Assembly (NCBI GenBank): GCA_002964805.2
Contig: PUDQ02000080.1
Location: 62,001-126,000, forward strand
Source: Trametes villosa
Lineage: Eukaryota > Basidiomycota > Agaricomycetes > Polyporales > Polyporaceae
Direction: 5' to 3'
Length of the DNA: 64,000 nucleotides
The notes beneath the pieces are model-generated. The model searched no databases. It saw only the letters and a list, made by a program, of their open reading frames with translations, and was not told the origin of the DNA. This document shows, one piece after another, positions 45,916-57,595 of the stretch. Each line of letters opens with the position of its first letter. Positions within the stretch are counted from its first letter, which is position 1. The position numbers were made by a program, and so were the translations under genes.

Positions 45916-46167
45916 TCATTCGAAGTCAGCACTGTTCCGGAATACGGGTCCCGTCGATCGACGTCGACTCACCAGGTTTTCCCTGTCCGCGCGGCGCGTG
46001 GACAGGGTGCGGCCATGTGGTTCAGCCGCGCGACTCGATCCGGAGGGCCCTGCTGGTCCGCCGCCGGGGGGTCCGGGTACGGGACCCGTGCCCAATCTAC
46101 GCTTCTTGTTTGCGAATTCTTGAAGATTGGCACAGGCAACCCTGGCACGCTTCCCCTTCCGCGGCAT
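45916..46167 (-). CDS. Possible first exon of the transposase (basic N-terminus)
   Basis: On the minus strand MPRKGKRARVACANLQEFAN, then a Gly/Pro/Ser-rich stretch and TRRADRENLVSRRRSTGP, stop at 45916. The basic start, its place inside the TIRs, and the spacing to the main frame suggest a first exon spliced across about 100 nt. The exact donor and acceptor are not determined. Confidence 0.4.
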   Translation of the reverse strand: MPRKGKRARVACANLQEFANKKRRLGTGPVPGPPGGGPAGPSGSSRAAEPHGRTLSTRRADRENLVSRRRSTGPVFRNSADFE

Positions 46168-46841
46168 CGGGCCCTCTATCCAGTCGGCGCGCGCCCCGCA
46201 GTGAGTGGCCGTCGCGAGTGTGCGCTCGCCCACTGCCGCATAACTCGACAAATTTCCACCTGCCCCTTTGGGCTATCTAAATAGACGCCCAAACCGCTCG
46301 CGACGCGACCGCAATGGCCACTGTTTGCAGACGACAGGGCTGTTTCTTTATCGTGTGCATCAAAACGATTGAATCATACATGGGTACATTCTGATCCACC
46401 CAAATAACAAAGAACGGAGAACTGCGGGCTGGGTTGGTTTTCTCGTATTTCTCCCCTGCCAGATTCTTGCAAGCGTGACAAAATAGAAGCACGTGATGTG
46501 GTCAGGTTTGAGCTGGGTCAATCTTAGTGGTTGTCAGAGTGACTGCCCATGCTGTGCCACCTAGGGTTACACAGGCACCCATTGATGAGCATTAGAGCAA
46601 ACTTAGCACAGCGGTCAGAGTGGCTGTGTGGGTGATCTAGTGTCTAACCCTAAAGTTTCTAATGGATGGGGACCCTAACCCTATGTTTGTATGTGGAAGT
46701 TGTATATGGTGCTTATTTCAGATCTAATGATTTGTTAGCTGAGGTTGAAAATATTTTCCCACGGGGTCAGATTGGTGTTACAGGCTTTGGCTGGGAGCTC
46801 ACCTCATAAGAAATGATTTCTTCGTTCCTCATCAATTGTAA

Positions 46842-47401
46842 TTCCGGAAACCTTGGCATCTGGCGGGAGTCTCGAGTCTTCGAAGACTTCAACACCTTGG
46901 CCTTCTGCTCGCGCTCTTGGGACTGCGCGCAGCTGTAGGACACGGCCGTGGCATCCGAACGCTTGTGCTTTGTGTGCGTCTCGCGGCTGCCAATGGTACA
47001 ATTTTGGTATCATTTTTCTCGCTTGATTTGGTAAATACTCACCTCCAGTGTAGAAGCTGCACCTTTCCCACCGCCCGAGCAAATATATCTGCGTGCCCCA
47101 CCGACTCCGGCCCAATTGGCGCGATGTCTTTGGCATTGACCTGCATGTGGACATTCACTGGCACGTCCATCGCGCTCACCGCATCCAGCTCTCTGAGATC
47201 AACAGCCGCCGGATCCCCCGCCGGCTTCTTCTCCTCCGTGTCAGGCTCCTTCCGCTTGTGGGTGGCTGCGCATTGGTCACAGCACTTCCCGCATATCGCA
47301 TTTGGCTTGCCCTTCTTCCCTCCACTTGAGTCCTTCACTCGGGGTTGAAATTCTTCAATTAACTTTTTGAGACCGCAGGTCAAGCAGATTTTGTGTGCCA
47401 T
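46842..47401 (-). pseudogene. MULE transposase, N-terminal exons
   Basis: Exon 1 is 47401-47043 (MAHKICLTCGLKKLIEEFQP, a C-x2-C start followed by CGKCCDQC, a small zinc-binding module), with a GT-AG intron to 46986. Exon 2 reads HKRSDATAVSYSCAQSQ, KAKVLKTSKTRDSRQMPRFP and is then cut by the ATIR element at 46841. It continues as CNGWLHLKV at 40587. Confidence 0.7.
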
Positions 47402-48655
47402 TGCTAAGCGAGGAGATATAGAGCAGAATTGTGGTGTGTATGTTCTTTGACTCTGCTCTGCTATGCTGACCTGAAGCCACGTGCTACCTAGGAATGAAAT
47501 ACATACAGGTACAAACAACATGCGCAGGGTGCGCACGACGTCACACAACGTCGAACGTGGTCACGCGCCTTAAGCGCCCGTCAGACAGTGCTGCGCACGA
47601 CATATGAGTAGACGCCAGACCTCCGCTGTGGCGTGAACTGATGCAGCCACAGCGGAGTTTGACACCCAGAGCAAACACGCTGGGTGATTAACCTGAAGTC
47701 ACAATCTTTTCCCCGCTCTCATTTTCTCACAATGAACCTGAATGCACGCGGAGGGCAGGCTGTGCCAGAGGCACAGGAAACTTCTAGTCCCTATATGTAG
47801 AAGACCAGCATGTCGTACATTCCGATTCTTCAAGGAACTGGTTGTCATGAGTGGAGTTGCAGAATCTGTACTGTTTTCCACACCTCAGCCCCCCACAGCC
47901 CGCACTATCACTCAGGTGTCAATGTGCTCCGCTTCCTCTGTTAGCACCTAGTACCTTTCCAGCTGCAGCTAGCGCGCAACTCAGCAAGGAAGCTCAGCTA
48001 GTCGCTCTGAACCTGCACTGGCACTTGGTGGGAGCAGGTTGAATGCCACAGTGTTGTTGCAGGCTGATCTCCTCCACATTCTGGATTGAGAGGAGTGTTT
48101 TGCACTGCGGGGAGCTTATGATGAATACCTATCATTGACCGTGCTTAGTCAATGTCCTACCCCGGGCCCCAGGAGCAAAGTATGTTGATAGTGCAGACAG
48201 AGGTTCAATCAATGCCATTAAACACGCCAGGCCGACGAGCATGTACGATATTGTCCCTTTGCACTAACTGTCCATGGGTAATGTTTTGATGGTAGAATTA
48301 AAAAGTACGCCACATAGTATTACAGTGTACACTTCGGGTATGGAGCCTTGCGAAGTGCTTTTTGATCTGATTTGTGGCTACACCATGATGCATCGCTATA
48401 ATGTGTTGAAGAATCGGAACAGGAGCGGTGCTACCCGCTCCCTCTAGGACCAAGTACACCTTTGTACAAATTTATGCACGCGCTCTGAGCTCTCAGTCGC
48501 CCGAGACTGTATGTAGCCGGATAAGCGCCCGTCTGCTCCGGTCCGGACGGGTGAGGGCACGTGATGCCCACGTCCGCGGCGACACGCTCGCGTTCGGTGT
48601 CGGTGTCGGTGCTCTTCCTCCTGCTTTCTGCTTTCTCTCGACGTGGTAGAGTAGG
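47402..48655. other. Transition zone, no gene seen
   Basis: Between the MULE start and the first conserved host gene. Composition changes from repeat-rich to GC-rich host DNA. No repeat terminus, RNA gene or convincing frame is seen. The right 200 bp should hold the YIF1 promoter. Confidence 0.45.
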
Positions 48656-49975
48656 ATGGCGTACTACAACACAAACAGCCACAGTCCTCCGCCGCTCCAG
48701 CACCCGGTCCCCACCCATCCCGCCTACATCCCCGAGCCGCCCTCGACGCCCATGTCCCCTCAGGGCTACCAACGCTACTCCTCCGACACGCCCCCCGCCC
48801 AGTCCTATGCTCAGCCCATTCCCAACCAAGCTCACCCGTCGCACATCGCCCCCCAGTATGGCTCTGCGCCATCCTACCTTCAGCCAATGGGCGCATCCCC
48901 GCAGCCACATCCGTCCGCTATGGGCCCGAACGGGCCGGTCGACTTCTCTGCCTGGGGTCTCGACAATGCCACCGCCGCCTTCGGGATGCAGCTCGGCCAG
49001 AGCGCCGTCGCAGCGGGCTCGGACTATGTCCAGAAGAACGTGCGCTACCCTGCCTCGCTCTCCAACCTGATACACGTGTGCTGATGCCCCCCGCAGCTCG
49101 GCGGGTTCATCCCCATCTCCAACCTCAAGCACCACTTCAACGTCTCGAATTCCTATGTCATCAAGAAGCTCCGTCTCCTCCTCTTCCCCTGGCGGCACAG
49201 GCCCTGGTCCAGACAGGTCGTGCGCCTCGAGAATGGCCAGTCCGAGTGGTCTCCCCCGCGTGAGGATATCAACTCCCCAGACCTCTACATCCCTCGTACG
49301 TCCCTCGCTACACCCTGCCTGCGCGTGCGTTTGCTGACCTCGCGTAGTCATGGCTCTCGTCACCTACATCCTCCTTGCTGCCCTCCACTCCGGCCTCAAC
49401 GCCCGCTTCCACCCCGAGATTCTCGGCATCACCGCCTCAAAAGCCCTTGCCGTGGTACTTCTCGATTTCCTCTTCGTCAAGTCCGGCTGCTATCTCCTCA
49501 ACATTCCGGTACGCGACATCCCCTTGAAACCCCCCGTACGCTCTGACATTATCACGCAGGGCGGGCTGTCGAGCCAGGTCCTGGACGTGCTCGCGTATGA
49601 CGGGTACAAGTTTGTAGGGTGCGCATCTCGCTTCCATCCGTTTGATTTACCTAATTCCGCCTCGCAGCGTGATTGTGACTCTCATCGCGGGTCTTCTCGG
49701 CTTCGGTCGCACGCTCTACCTACTTGTATTCATCTACACCTTCCTCTCCACCGCCTTCTTCCTCGTAAGTCGAGCTGTTCTCTCCCACGCTATCGCGCTA
49801 CTCACATCCGCCTCGCCGTGCAACGCAGCTCCGCTCCCTACGCTCGATGGTCCTCCCAGACGCGTCTGCAACCGCAGCGGCCGTGAACCCCTCCCAACGG
49901 TCGCGGCGCATCACGTTCCTCTTCCTTGTCGCCGTGACCCAGATCGTGTACATGGGCGTGCTTGTCAGAGTCTAG
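48656..49975 (+). CDS. YIF1: YIF1 family ER-Golgi transport membrane protein
   Basis: Six exons (48656-49039, 49097-49295, 49348-49508, 49560-49618, 49668-49764, 49829-49975) with GT-AG introns of 49-64 nt and consistent phases give 348 aa. Residues 1 to about 95 are Pro/Tyr/Ser-rich and cytosolic. The family signature is GGFIPISNLKHHFNVSNSYV followed by VIKKLRLLLFPW. Several membrane segments follow (LMALVTYILLAALHSGL, IVTLIAGLLGFGRTLYLLV, ITFLFLVAVTQIVYMGVLV). YIF1 partners YIP1 and Rab GTPases in COPII vesicle traffic. Length fits fungal YIF1 proteins. No defect is seen. Confidence 0.92.
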
Positions 49976-50362
49976 GATGTCCGTGGTATATATCTCTGTT
50001 GACATATCTACAACTGCACCCTCCCGCGAGGCTGCCGATAAGTACTGTCTTTACTGACGCCGCCCGAACTGACTACCGCACTGGCCCGCCTGTGGAGCTG
50101 GTACACGTCGGACACATGCATGTCGCGCGAGTGGCTTGTACCTACAAGTAAGTATGCTAGACCGCAACTGACGAAAGTCAGGTCAGGCACGTGCATATTG
50201 CTTTCGCGTTCGTCGAAAATCGTAGTCGACGCCAGGGAACTGCTGCGAACGTAATGTATATGTACATTGCGTAGACTGCAGATCGTCCTAAGCCGTCAGA
50301 GTCAACAGTAACATGAGGATGCATCGTCCAGTCCGTAACATGTCCATATTCCCAACCGAAGC
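49976..50362. other. Convergent intergenic region
   Basis: 3' flanks of YIF1 and of the sedolisin gene, which converge. No gene or structured element recognised. Confidence 0.5.
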
Positions 50363-52479
50363 CTACAACCCAGCCAGCGCAAGGAGCTTGTCGAACTTGA
50401 TGGAACCCACGCCGGTAACCTAGATGAAAAACAGATGAGCGGCAACCCCGACGTCGACACATGAACTTGGATACGCACCGGATCCCACCCAGGCGCCGCG
50501 TCAAAGCCCCGCGCAGCATCATCTCCCTCGCAAGTAACAGAGCTGTTCCCCAGAACAATATCCGTGATCGCCGCCATGCCCTTCTCCGAATACAACAGCG
50601 GGTTCAAGAAGCCCAGCGACGGCTTGCCCGCCGAGCGCAACCGGTCGTTCACGAGTGCGACCATGCTCGCGATGACCGGGCTCGCGGCGCTCGTGCCGCC
50701 GACCGTGAACCACTCGCCCTCGAAGATGGGGTAGCCGACCGCAAGGGCGGAGATGTCGGGGAAGCCCCGCCCGGACGCGTTGAAGCGCCCCGCGTTCTTC
50801 GCGCCGTACTTCGCGATGTAGTTCTCGACTGCGGCCTTCTGGTAGTCGGGCGCGGGGAAATAGTCCGCGAAGCCGCCGGTCGAGGCGAACCACGCGGTCT
50901 CGGGCTCGTAATTGTCGGTTCCGCCTACGGACGTCAGGCTGAACGAGCACGATGAGCATGTGTATAGCACTGGGTGAAAGCATACGCACTATGGACAGTT
51001 CGAGGGGAAAGTCGCTACGAAGTTGGATTGGTTGGCGGGATTGCAGCCCACACCCTCGTCTAAAGATGCGACGAGGTAGGTGATACCGCGTGCGCCCATT
51101 TGCGCGTACGCTTGGCAGAGTCGCCTACGAATTAAATCAGCATGCAATCGGTCGTTCAAAATTCTGTAGACTCACTCTGTAACTGGCTGAGTGTACTGAG
51201 TCTCGAATAACGCGCCCCAACTTGAGGTCAATACCCGTGGCGGGTCCTCTTGCGACAGGAAATAGTTGGCTTGATCAAGCCACGCGTCGAACACGCCGTC
51301 CGACGTGTTGAAATCCCCAAGGAAGGTATAGACAATGGGGACACCGGTTGCCATTCCGACAGTGTATTGAATGTCGAGGTCCTGTCCAACAGTCAACCTA
51401 AGGGCGTGTCGAGCGACAGCAGGTGGTGCTTACTCCTTCTGAGATGGAAGAGGCGTTCTGGTCGTTCACTCCGCCGTCGATGCTCACATCTGTGAACGCA
51501 GTGGTAGGATCGATGTCGGGCCTGAGCGTCTCGAGGAAAGTCTACATAAGAACTCTGCTTAAGCACCCACTTTCAAGCCTTTGCAATACACCGTAGAGGG
51601 GTGGATCAACTCACCTGAAGCCAATCACGGCGGGCAATCCCACCATGCCGACCAGTGACCGCCAGCTGGTTATCCTTGTTGACAGCAGGCGTGGTCGGAA
51701 TGTTGTACAGGTATTGCAAGCACGCCGGCGTAGTACCATTGTTGCATGCGGCTGGAATGTCCCGCCGAACGAGGTCGGGGGCTGCACGCTTAGCGACGAC
51801 GGCTGTAGTCTTCGGGGCGCCGTTGGCAAACCTATAATCACAACACTGAATGAGCAGAGCACCGAGGTAGCATGTGAAAACACATACGAGACTAGAGGGT
51901 GGATGAAGTCGACATGGCCCTGGAGCTCCGCAGGCAACGCGTACGCGAGCGACCGCACCACGTCAGTTCGCGACTGGAGGTCGGTGTAGGTGGTGAGATC
52001 GGTGGAGAAGAGCTCGTTCGCTTTGTCCACGGGGACCTCGAACGAGACCCAGTCGCCAGTTGGGGAGGCAGGGCTCCCGGTGATGTTATTGCTGCTGAGC
52101 CACGCGTTCACCGCATCCACAGCAGTCGATTTAGGCGCGACGAGCTGCTCAACCTGAAATACACGTGACGTAAGTCGCACCCAAAAGGTGAGAACCGAAC
52201 GCAGTAAAAACGTACCTCAGACTTCGAGAGGTGCTTCCCGTAGTTCGCGCTAGCCGGGTCGCTCACGTCGTACAACGCAGCAATAAGCCCGTCCGCATCG
52301 TTCTGCGAGAGGGCCATATTCAGCTTGACCGTCTGGTCGGGCGCGGCCCGGCCGACGAGCTTGAACCCGGCCGGAACGGTCGACCTCGCCTCATGGTACT
52401 TGACCGCCTGGAGGAAGGGGGAGCTGCCCAGAGCGCATGTTGCGAGAGCGGCGCCGACGAACCACACCCTGAGAGACAT
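50363..52479 (-). CDS. Sedolisin-family (S53) secreted serine-carboxyl peptidase
   Basis: Eight exons: 52479-52216, 52153-51888, 51831-51615, 51541-51434, 51381-51176, 51124-50990, 50938-50479, 50419-50363; 570 aa. Residues 1-18 (MSLRVWFVGAALATCALG) form a signal peptide. A pro-kumamolisin activation domain follows (KLNMALSQNDADGLIAALYD, NYGKHLS). The S53 catalytic domain has Glu and Asp spaced ExxxD in SEGDLDIQYTVG, which appears only if the intron ends at the AG just before GACCTCGAC. It also has SSWG, TSVGG, and the nucleophile Ser in GGTSAASP. Predicted acidic extracellular endo- or tripeptidyl peptidase for protein degradation. Intact. Confidence 0.92.
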
Positions 52480-53340
52480 CTTGAGAGTACGGGGCGGAGA
52501 CCTGGGGGTTACGAGCAGAACAAACTCGGTATTTATGCAAGCCCTGCAGATAGCGAGAGCGTATGTTTCTGGATCCGCCGACGTCGCGTCTAGGTCATGC
52601 GGGCGGGAATCCACGATGCCCGCCCGCGTTTACGTGCCGAAACTATTGAGCGACACACGACGGTGATGTATCTCCTTCACGAATGCAAACATCCGTCATA
52701 TACAGCGTTGTGAGGGGAGAAATTCGGCTACATTGTGCGGTTTGATCTCCGGACATCGATAATAACCACAGGATGGCTCACCTGAAGCTCGTTGTTGGCT
52801 CCCTCCTGTCCTGATGGGTTGCTTTGCGCAGGGGACGAGACTGGAGGGTACTGACGAATTAGCCAGGAGGAAATCTTGAAAATATCGTCCAAGCCCCAGC
52901 CACATGCCGGGCGGCTCCGAAACGGCGTTGAAGGGAGTAAACCAGCGGCACATGCGCTTTCGGGCGAGCTTCCAGGAATACACCTTGTTTGCGCTGACTT
53001 CTTTTTGGTTTGATCATCACGGCAGGATGCGGGACGGCCGTCTGGAACTGACGCCTGGCGAAGACATTGCTAGCAAACGGTGAACTTGAGAGAAGCCAGA
53101 CTTAGCCCGCAAACGCGGGCGCACCCGTAGTTTGCAGGGGCAGTCTGGACCATAGGGCGTAATACGGCGTGCTTGAGTGGTTACACTTAGAAGTGGCGGC
53201 TTACAGGGTGCAGGCCTGGAGCTAATCCCCCCTAGGCTAGGAGTTTGAAGACGATGTCAGTCACGATTGCTATCCACCTCGCATGCCACGATATAGATCA
53301 GCTAATGAACAGCTATACAACTGAACGCACATATACCGCC
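52480..53340. other. Intergenic, no gene seen
   Basis: 5' flank of the sedolisin gene and 3' flank of the UTP22 gene. No convincing RNA gene, repeat or ORF. Confidence 0.5.
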
Positions 53341-56300
53341 CTACTGCGCAGACTGAGGAGAGATCCTCGCTACGAGGCTACCACCCAACCGCTGGAGCTC
53401 CGCGAACACCGCGTCCTCGTTCAGGATCACCAGACCCTTGTCTTTCTCCTTCCCCTTCGCTGCCTCCTGCAACGCATACCGATGATCAGTAATGGTCGAG
53501 ATTGGGGCGGTATAAACAAGCTTACCTTCCGTACAGGTATGCTTGAGAAGCCACCAAGCGCCCGGAACGGCCTCGCGCTCCGCAAGTTAGGCTGCCAAAC
53601 CGCCCCAATGCGGTCTCCGCCGAGCGGGTCGTAGAACAGCAGCACCGTGTCCGCGTACACATGCTAGCACCACTCTCAGTCAAAGAGTACCGCCAAACGT
53701 AGCAAGACGACTCACCGCCAGGTCGTCGAAGAACATCGCCGCGGGGTCGAACCCGGGCATGACGGACACCGCGTTGTCCTTCACGAGCGCGTTCGCGTAC
53801 TTGCCCTTCGGCGCCCACACCGACGGGTCCGCGTCGAGCTTCTGGTGGGAGCGCGTAGAGAGCGCCGGGTTCAGCTCGATGACGAAGTCGTAGTGGGCCG
53901 TTGGGTGGTGGAAAATCGGCTACGCGCAGCATTCAGCAGCCGGAAAGTTCTCCAGGTATCGGGAGTTACTGACCTTTACGCTCGAAGATCCGTCCTCCAA
54001 CCCCCTCAGGCTCTCCCACGTCGCCTTCGCGAGCGCGGTGATCCGTCTTGCGACGACCGCGTTAGGGCCCGACGACGTCCACATATGACCTTCAGGATCG
54101 AACGGCGTCCTCAACGCCCATGCCTTGTCCTGCGACGTAGCGGTAGGAGTCCAATCGCCTCCCGTGTTCTCCTCAGCGTTGTCCAACGGGATATCCAAGC
54201 CCTTGCTCCACTCCCAGCCCTGCAAGAAATCCATGACCTGCGCAAACCCGCGCTCCTTCGACCCGGGCGCAAACGTCCTCGCACCCGCCGCCTCCTCCCC
54301 CGTGGCCGGCCTCCCCGCGCGCAAAAACACATACGCACAAATAAGTTCCACCGCCTCCTCCGCGACATGCCCCCTCAACAGCCAATGCGCCGCAAACCAT
54401 CTTTTCACCAGCCGCACCGTGCTCGCGAACGCCGGGAACCGGTGGAACAGCGCCGCGACCGCGCGGTGGTGCCTCGGAGCATGCACGAACCGGCGCGTAT
54501 ACACCTCCCTCGCCTGCAGCGCAAGCTGGCGCTCCCTTGCCTGCGCCCCGCTCCGGCTCTGGCGGCGCGCCCTGGGGACGTGCGGCTGGTCGTCGATGAG
54601 GCGGTCCAGGAGCGTCGCCTCGCGGTCGTGCCAGATGCGCGCGCGGAACGCCCACCCGTCTGCCGTGACGATATCCAGCGCAGCCTCGTCCCCGATCTCC
54701 AGGCGCTCCGCCCCGGCGCCGAGCACGACGCTCGCCTGCAGGCCCTTGACCGCGCCCATGAGGATGCTCGCGAGGCGCTCGAAGAACGCGAGCTTCATCT
54801 TCTGGATCGCGCGCAGGTCGTCGGGCCAGCGCGCGGACTTCTCGAACTCGATGATGAGCTCCATCGCGGGGAGGTGCGACGCGCACTTGGGGAGCGCGGA
54901 GCGGGCGGAGACGGGCACCGCGACGGGGACGAAGACGTCGGTGTACCGGAGCGCGGGGGTCACGGGGCTGACGTTGAGCACCGCGAGCGGGAACTGCTCG
55001 TCGAGCGCCTTGATGTGCTTGACGAGCGTATCGAACGCGGAAAGCGCAGACTTGAAACCGACCGTGGCACCGGTGACTTGATACACAGATGCGATGGACT
55101 CGGGCAACTTGAGTAGCGCGTCGAACTCTGACTGCCAAGTCTGCACAGCGTCGCCCATGATGCCGAAGTGCCGCGCAAGGAGGTGCCGAAGGATCATGGA
55201 GGGAATATAAGCACGCTCGTCCGCAGTCTTGACGTCCCAAACGACGCTCTCCGCGATGGAACCATCCTTAAAGCGCCTCAGCTCAGCCTTATTTCCCCAG
55301 AACTCGCGGAACTGCTTCGTCCTTTCGCTCTCTTGCTCCTCTGCTGGAGGACCGTGATCGACGAGTCGGAAGGCGTGATCGGTGTCCAGGATAATGCCAA
55401 CGTGCACGGCAGACGATTGCGTTGGGAGCGCCTGGGACGTCGGCCGGAGGTCGGAAGAGGCGTGGAGGATGGCGATGGCCTTGGCGCGATCCCCAAGACC
55501 TCTTCGCAGAGTAGAAACGAGTTCTGCAACTGCGGCGTTGTAAGCTGAGCCGTGGTCTGCAACATGTTGTGCTGACACTGAGCGCATCTCTACGGACGCC
55601 AGATCAACTCTGCAGGCCCAGGTCTTAGTATTACTTGGCCACTGGGCGGAACAGAGAGCTTACCGGGCTACGACGTCGAAACGCGCAAAGACGTCACGGC
55701 GCTGCTGTAGGAAGACTCTTGTGAAAGACTCCTCGTTGTTAGAGGTATAGTTCAGGGTCTCCAACGTTGCTTGGGCGTCGTGCCTGAGCTGTATGCACGG
55801 GGTAAATAAGCAGACGAGGAGACATCTGACGGCTTGCGCACCAGATCAAGGGAAGACAGCGGGACGTCCGCTAACAGGTTGACCGACGATGTTGCATCAA
55901 CGAAGACCGCTTCATGACTCGAGTAACTGCTCGGAGGGAACTGCGAGGAAGACGTCAGCCAACAAAAACCACCAGAAATATATAGTTGCAAACGTACTCG
56001 GTGGCCGTCTTTCGACTTCACAAACACAGCCTCCTCTGCGAAGTTGTGCCTTGCTAAGCGTAACGTCAACATCATACCAAACAGCAACGACCTGCAAGAC
56101 CTACACAGGAAGTCCAAAGCAGCCTTGAACAGTTGATACGAGCTCAGTCCCTTTCCCAGCGGTTTGCGCTTCGTGCCCGACCTGCCCAAGCCCACAGGAG
56201 GCGGCTCCTCGCCATTAACAACCAAGTCCAGGATCGACGCCCATAACATGCCCTTCCCCTCAAAGCCGCGCACACACATGCGACTCCCCAGGCCATACCC

Positions 56301-57595
56301 GCGCTGGTTCGCCCAAACACGGAGAAGCGTCAGGGCATCCGCGAAAGCGCGCACGCTCTGTTTCAGTGCATACACATGAAGCAAGTGGGCTTTCGGCGTC
56401 GTCATGAGCATGCACGCGGTGTTGTAGAGTGGGGTCGGCTCTTCCTTGGACTCCTCGTCCAGTGCGACTGCGCGGATGTTGGACCTCGCGGGAGATAACC
56501 GTTGGAGGGGGATGGGTGACTGGCCGAGGAAGGGGATGATGCGAACTTGCACATTCTTACTTGCACCCTTCTGCGAACCGTCTGCAGTAGGTGAGCTTTT
56601 AAGCTGATCGAAGTCGAATATATAGAGACGTACGAGGGAGTGGACGAAGTACAAGGCAGGACTGACGCGGGTCCCCGGAGGTAGACTCGTAAAAGAGCTC
56701 GCAGCGCAGTGTAGACTTCGCTTTGGATATCGCCGAAGCGACTACCGCCAGATAATAGGCGCGTTTTTGGAAGACTCGGCTGTTGAGATAGTCTTTCTCT
56801 TGGAAGAGGCTCTGCGCTACCGCATAAGTGGCAATACAGCTGCGTTCGTGAGCAAACCTACCGAGGGCATCTCTACGGCAAGGTCGACCGTGAACGGGAT
56901 GGAATCATTGGCCTTGACCGCCGTCCTGGCCGCCCAACTACCTGCTACGAGGATCTCCGAGGGCTTCTCGAACGAGACCTTCCAATTGGTGTCTTCTGTT
57001 GGGAGAGGGCGCACGTATGGCACGTCAATGCCCTTTTTTGAGAGCGTTCTTGACGCATGCAGGGGGTGCTGAGGGGCAACAGGAGGGATGTCCGTGAGCA
57101 CTTTGTGGAGGGACATGAGGAAGGCGTCCAGTGCTTTGAGTCTATCGTAACTTGGGCAGACATTGGGGAGCATGGCATCAATCTGTAACGAGTTTTTAGA
57201 GCGCGGCCGCCCAGTACAGAACCAGTAGAACGCACCTGCAGTTTGAAGACAGTAGACCCATAGAGCTCCTCCGAGTCCTTGATCTCCCTCAGCTTCTCTC
57301 CGGTGGGCACCACCTGCGCATGCGATCCAGAGGGGCCTGCAGAGCTCTCCCCGAGTTTTTCGTGGCCTTGCGGGGCACCGCCGAAGCCCTCCCAAGCGTC
57401 GTCGTCCGCGCTGCCTGACCCATCGGAGGCGTCACTCTCTTCTGCGGAGGAGTGTCCGCTGATACTAGCTGCATCTGCATGCAAGCGCTACGACGTATGA
57501 TCGTGAGCCTTCGCGCGCTGTGGAATGCACAACGAACGAACCTTTGCCTTGGGCGCAGCTTGCGCCCCCCGCTTCCTCTTCAAATCGAGAGCCAT
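53341..57595 (-). CDS. UTP22: UTP22 / Nrap, U3 snoRNP (SSU processome) component
   Basis: Twelve exons (57595-57542, 57487-57236, 57182-56862, 56811-56634, 56581-56107, 56049-55998, 55940-55842, 55788-55664, 55609-53974, 53919-53716, 53663-53526, 53466-53341) with matching phases give 1219 aa, close to the roughly 1240 aa of yeast Utp22. The start MALDLKRKRGAQ and an acidic Ser-rich stretch are followed by Nrap domains: FLGQSPIPLQRLSPARSNIR, LLRVWANQRGYG, VFVKSKDGHR, ELRRFKDGSIAESVVWD, then YADTVLLFYDPLGGD near the end. Family knowledge: nucleolar, joins the UtpC/CURI complexes for 40S rRNA processing. Intact. Confidence 0.95.

Larger units (their letters stand above)
43429..46524 (-). mobile_element. 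Tc1/mariner-type DNA transposon, 3096 bp, apparently intact ends
   Basis: The 27-bp terminal inverted repeats 43429-43455 and 46498-46524 (AGATTGACCCAGCTCAAACC...) are identical. They are flanked by TA on both sides (43427-43428 and 46525-46526), the target-site duplication of the Tc1/mariner superfamily. One transposase gene (43678-45822, minus) occupies most of it. Identical TIRs and an open transposase frame suggest it is the youngest insertion in the window. A 339-bp deletion derivative lies at 2583-2921. Confidence 0.9.
40588..46841 (-). mobile_element. ATIR-family element inserted in the MULE, itself interrupted by a Tc1/mariner-type element
   Basis: It is in reverse orientation. The 3' terminus is at 40588 (CTTGGGGG, GCCAATACTGGC, CGATTGATGAGG) and the 5' terminus ends at 46841 (CAATTGTAA). 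The body is split at 43428/46525 by the 3.1-kb element, whose removal restores a continuous family sequence of about 3.15 kb. It contains the alpha hairpin at 42625-42660. The beta site near 42040 and the gamma site near 41645 have lost their hairpins. It splits a conserved MULE motif (MPRFP / CNGWLHLKV). CCG stands on both sides, with 7 nt more than needed to restore the frame. Confidence 0.8.

Noticed and set aside
48431..49363. Long minus-strand open frame antisense to YIF1
   Set aside because: It is a shadow of the GC-rich coding strand. YIF1 exons with exact splice sites explain the region.
53160..53262. Possible tRNA (TGGTTA near a D-loop position, GGAGTTTGAA near a T-loop position)
   Set aside because: No acceptor stem pairing and no proper T-arm consensus could be found.
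53845..55240. Long frames of 423, 318 and 355 aa in other frames of the UTP22 large exon
   Set aside because: Arg/Pro/Ala-rich shadows of a stop-poor GC-rich exon. UTP22 homology identifies the real frame.
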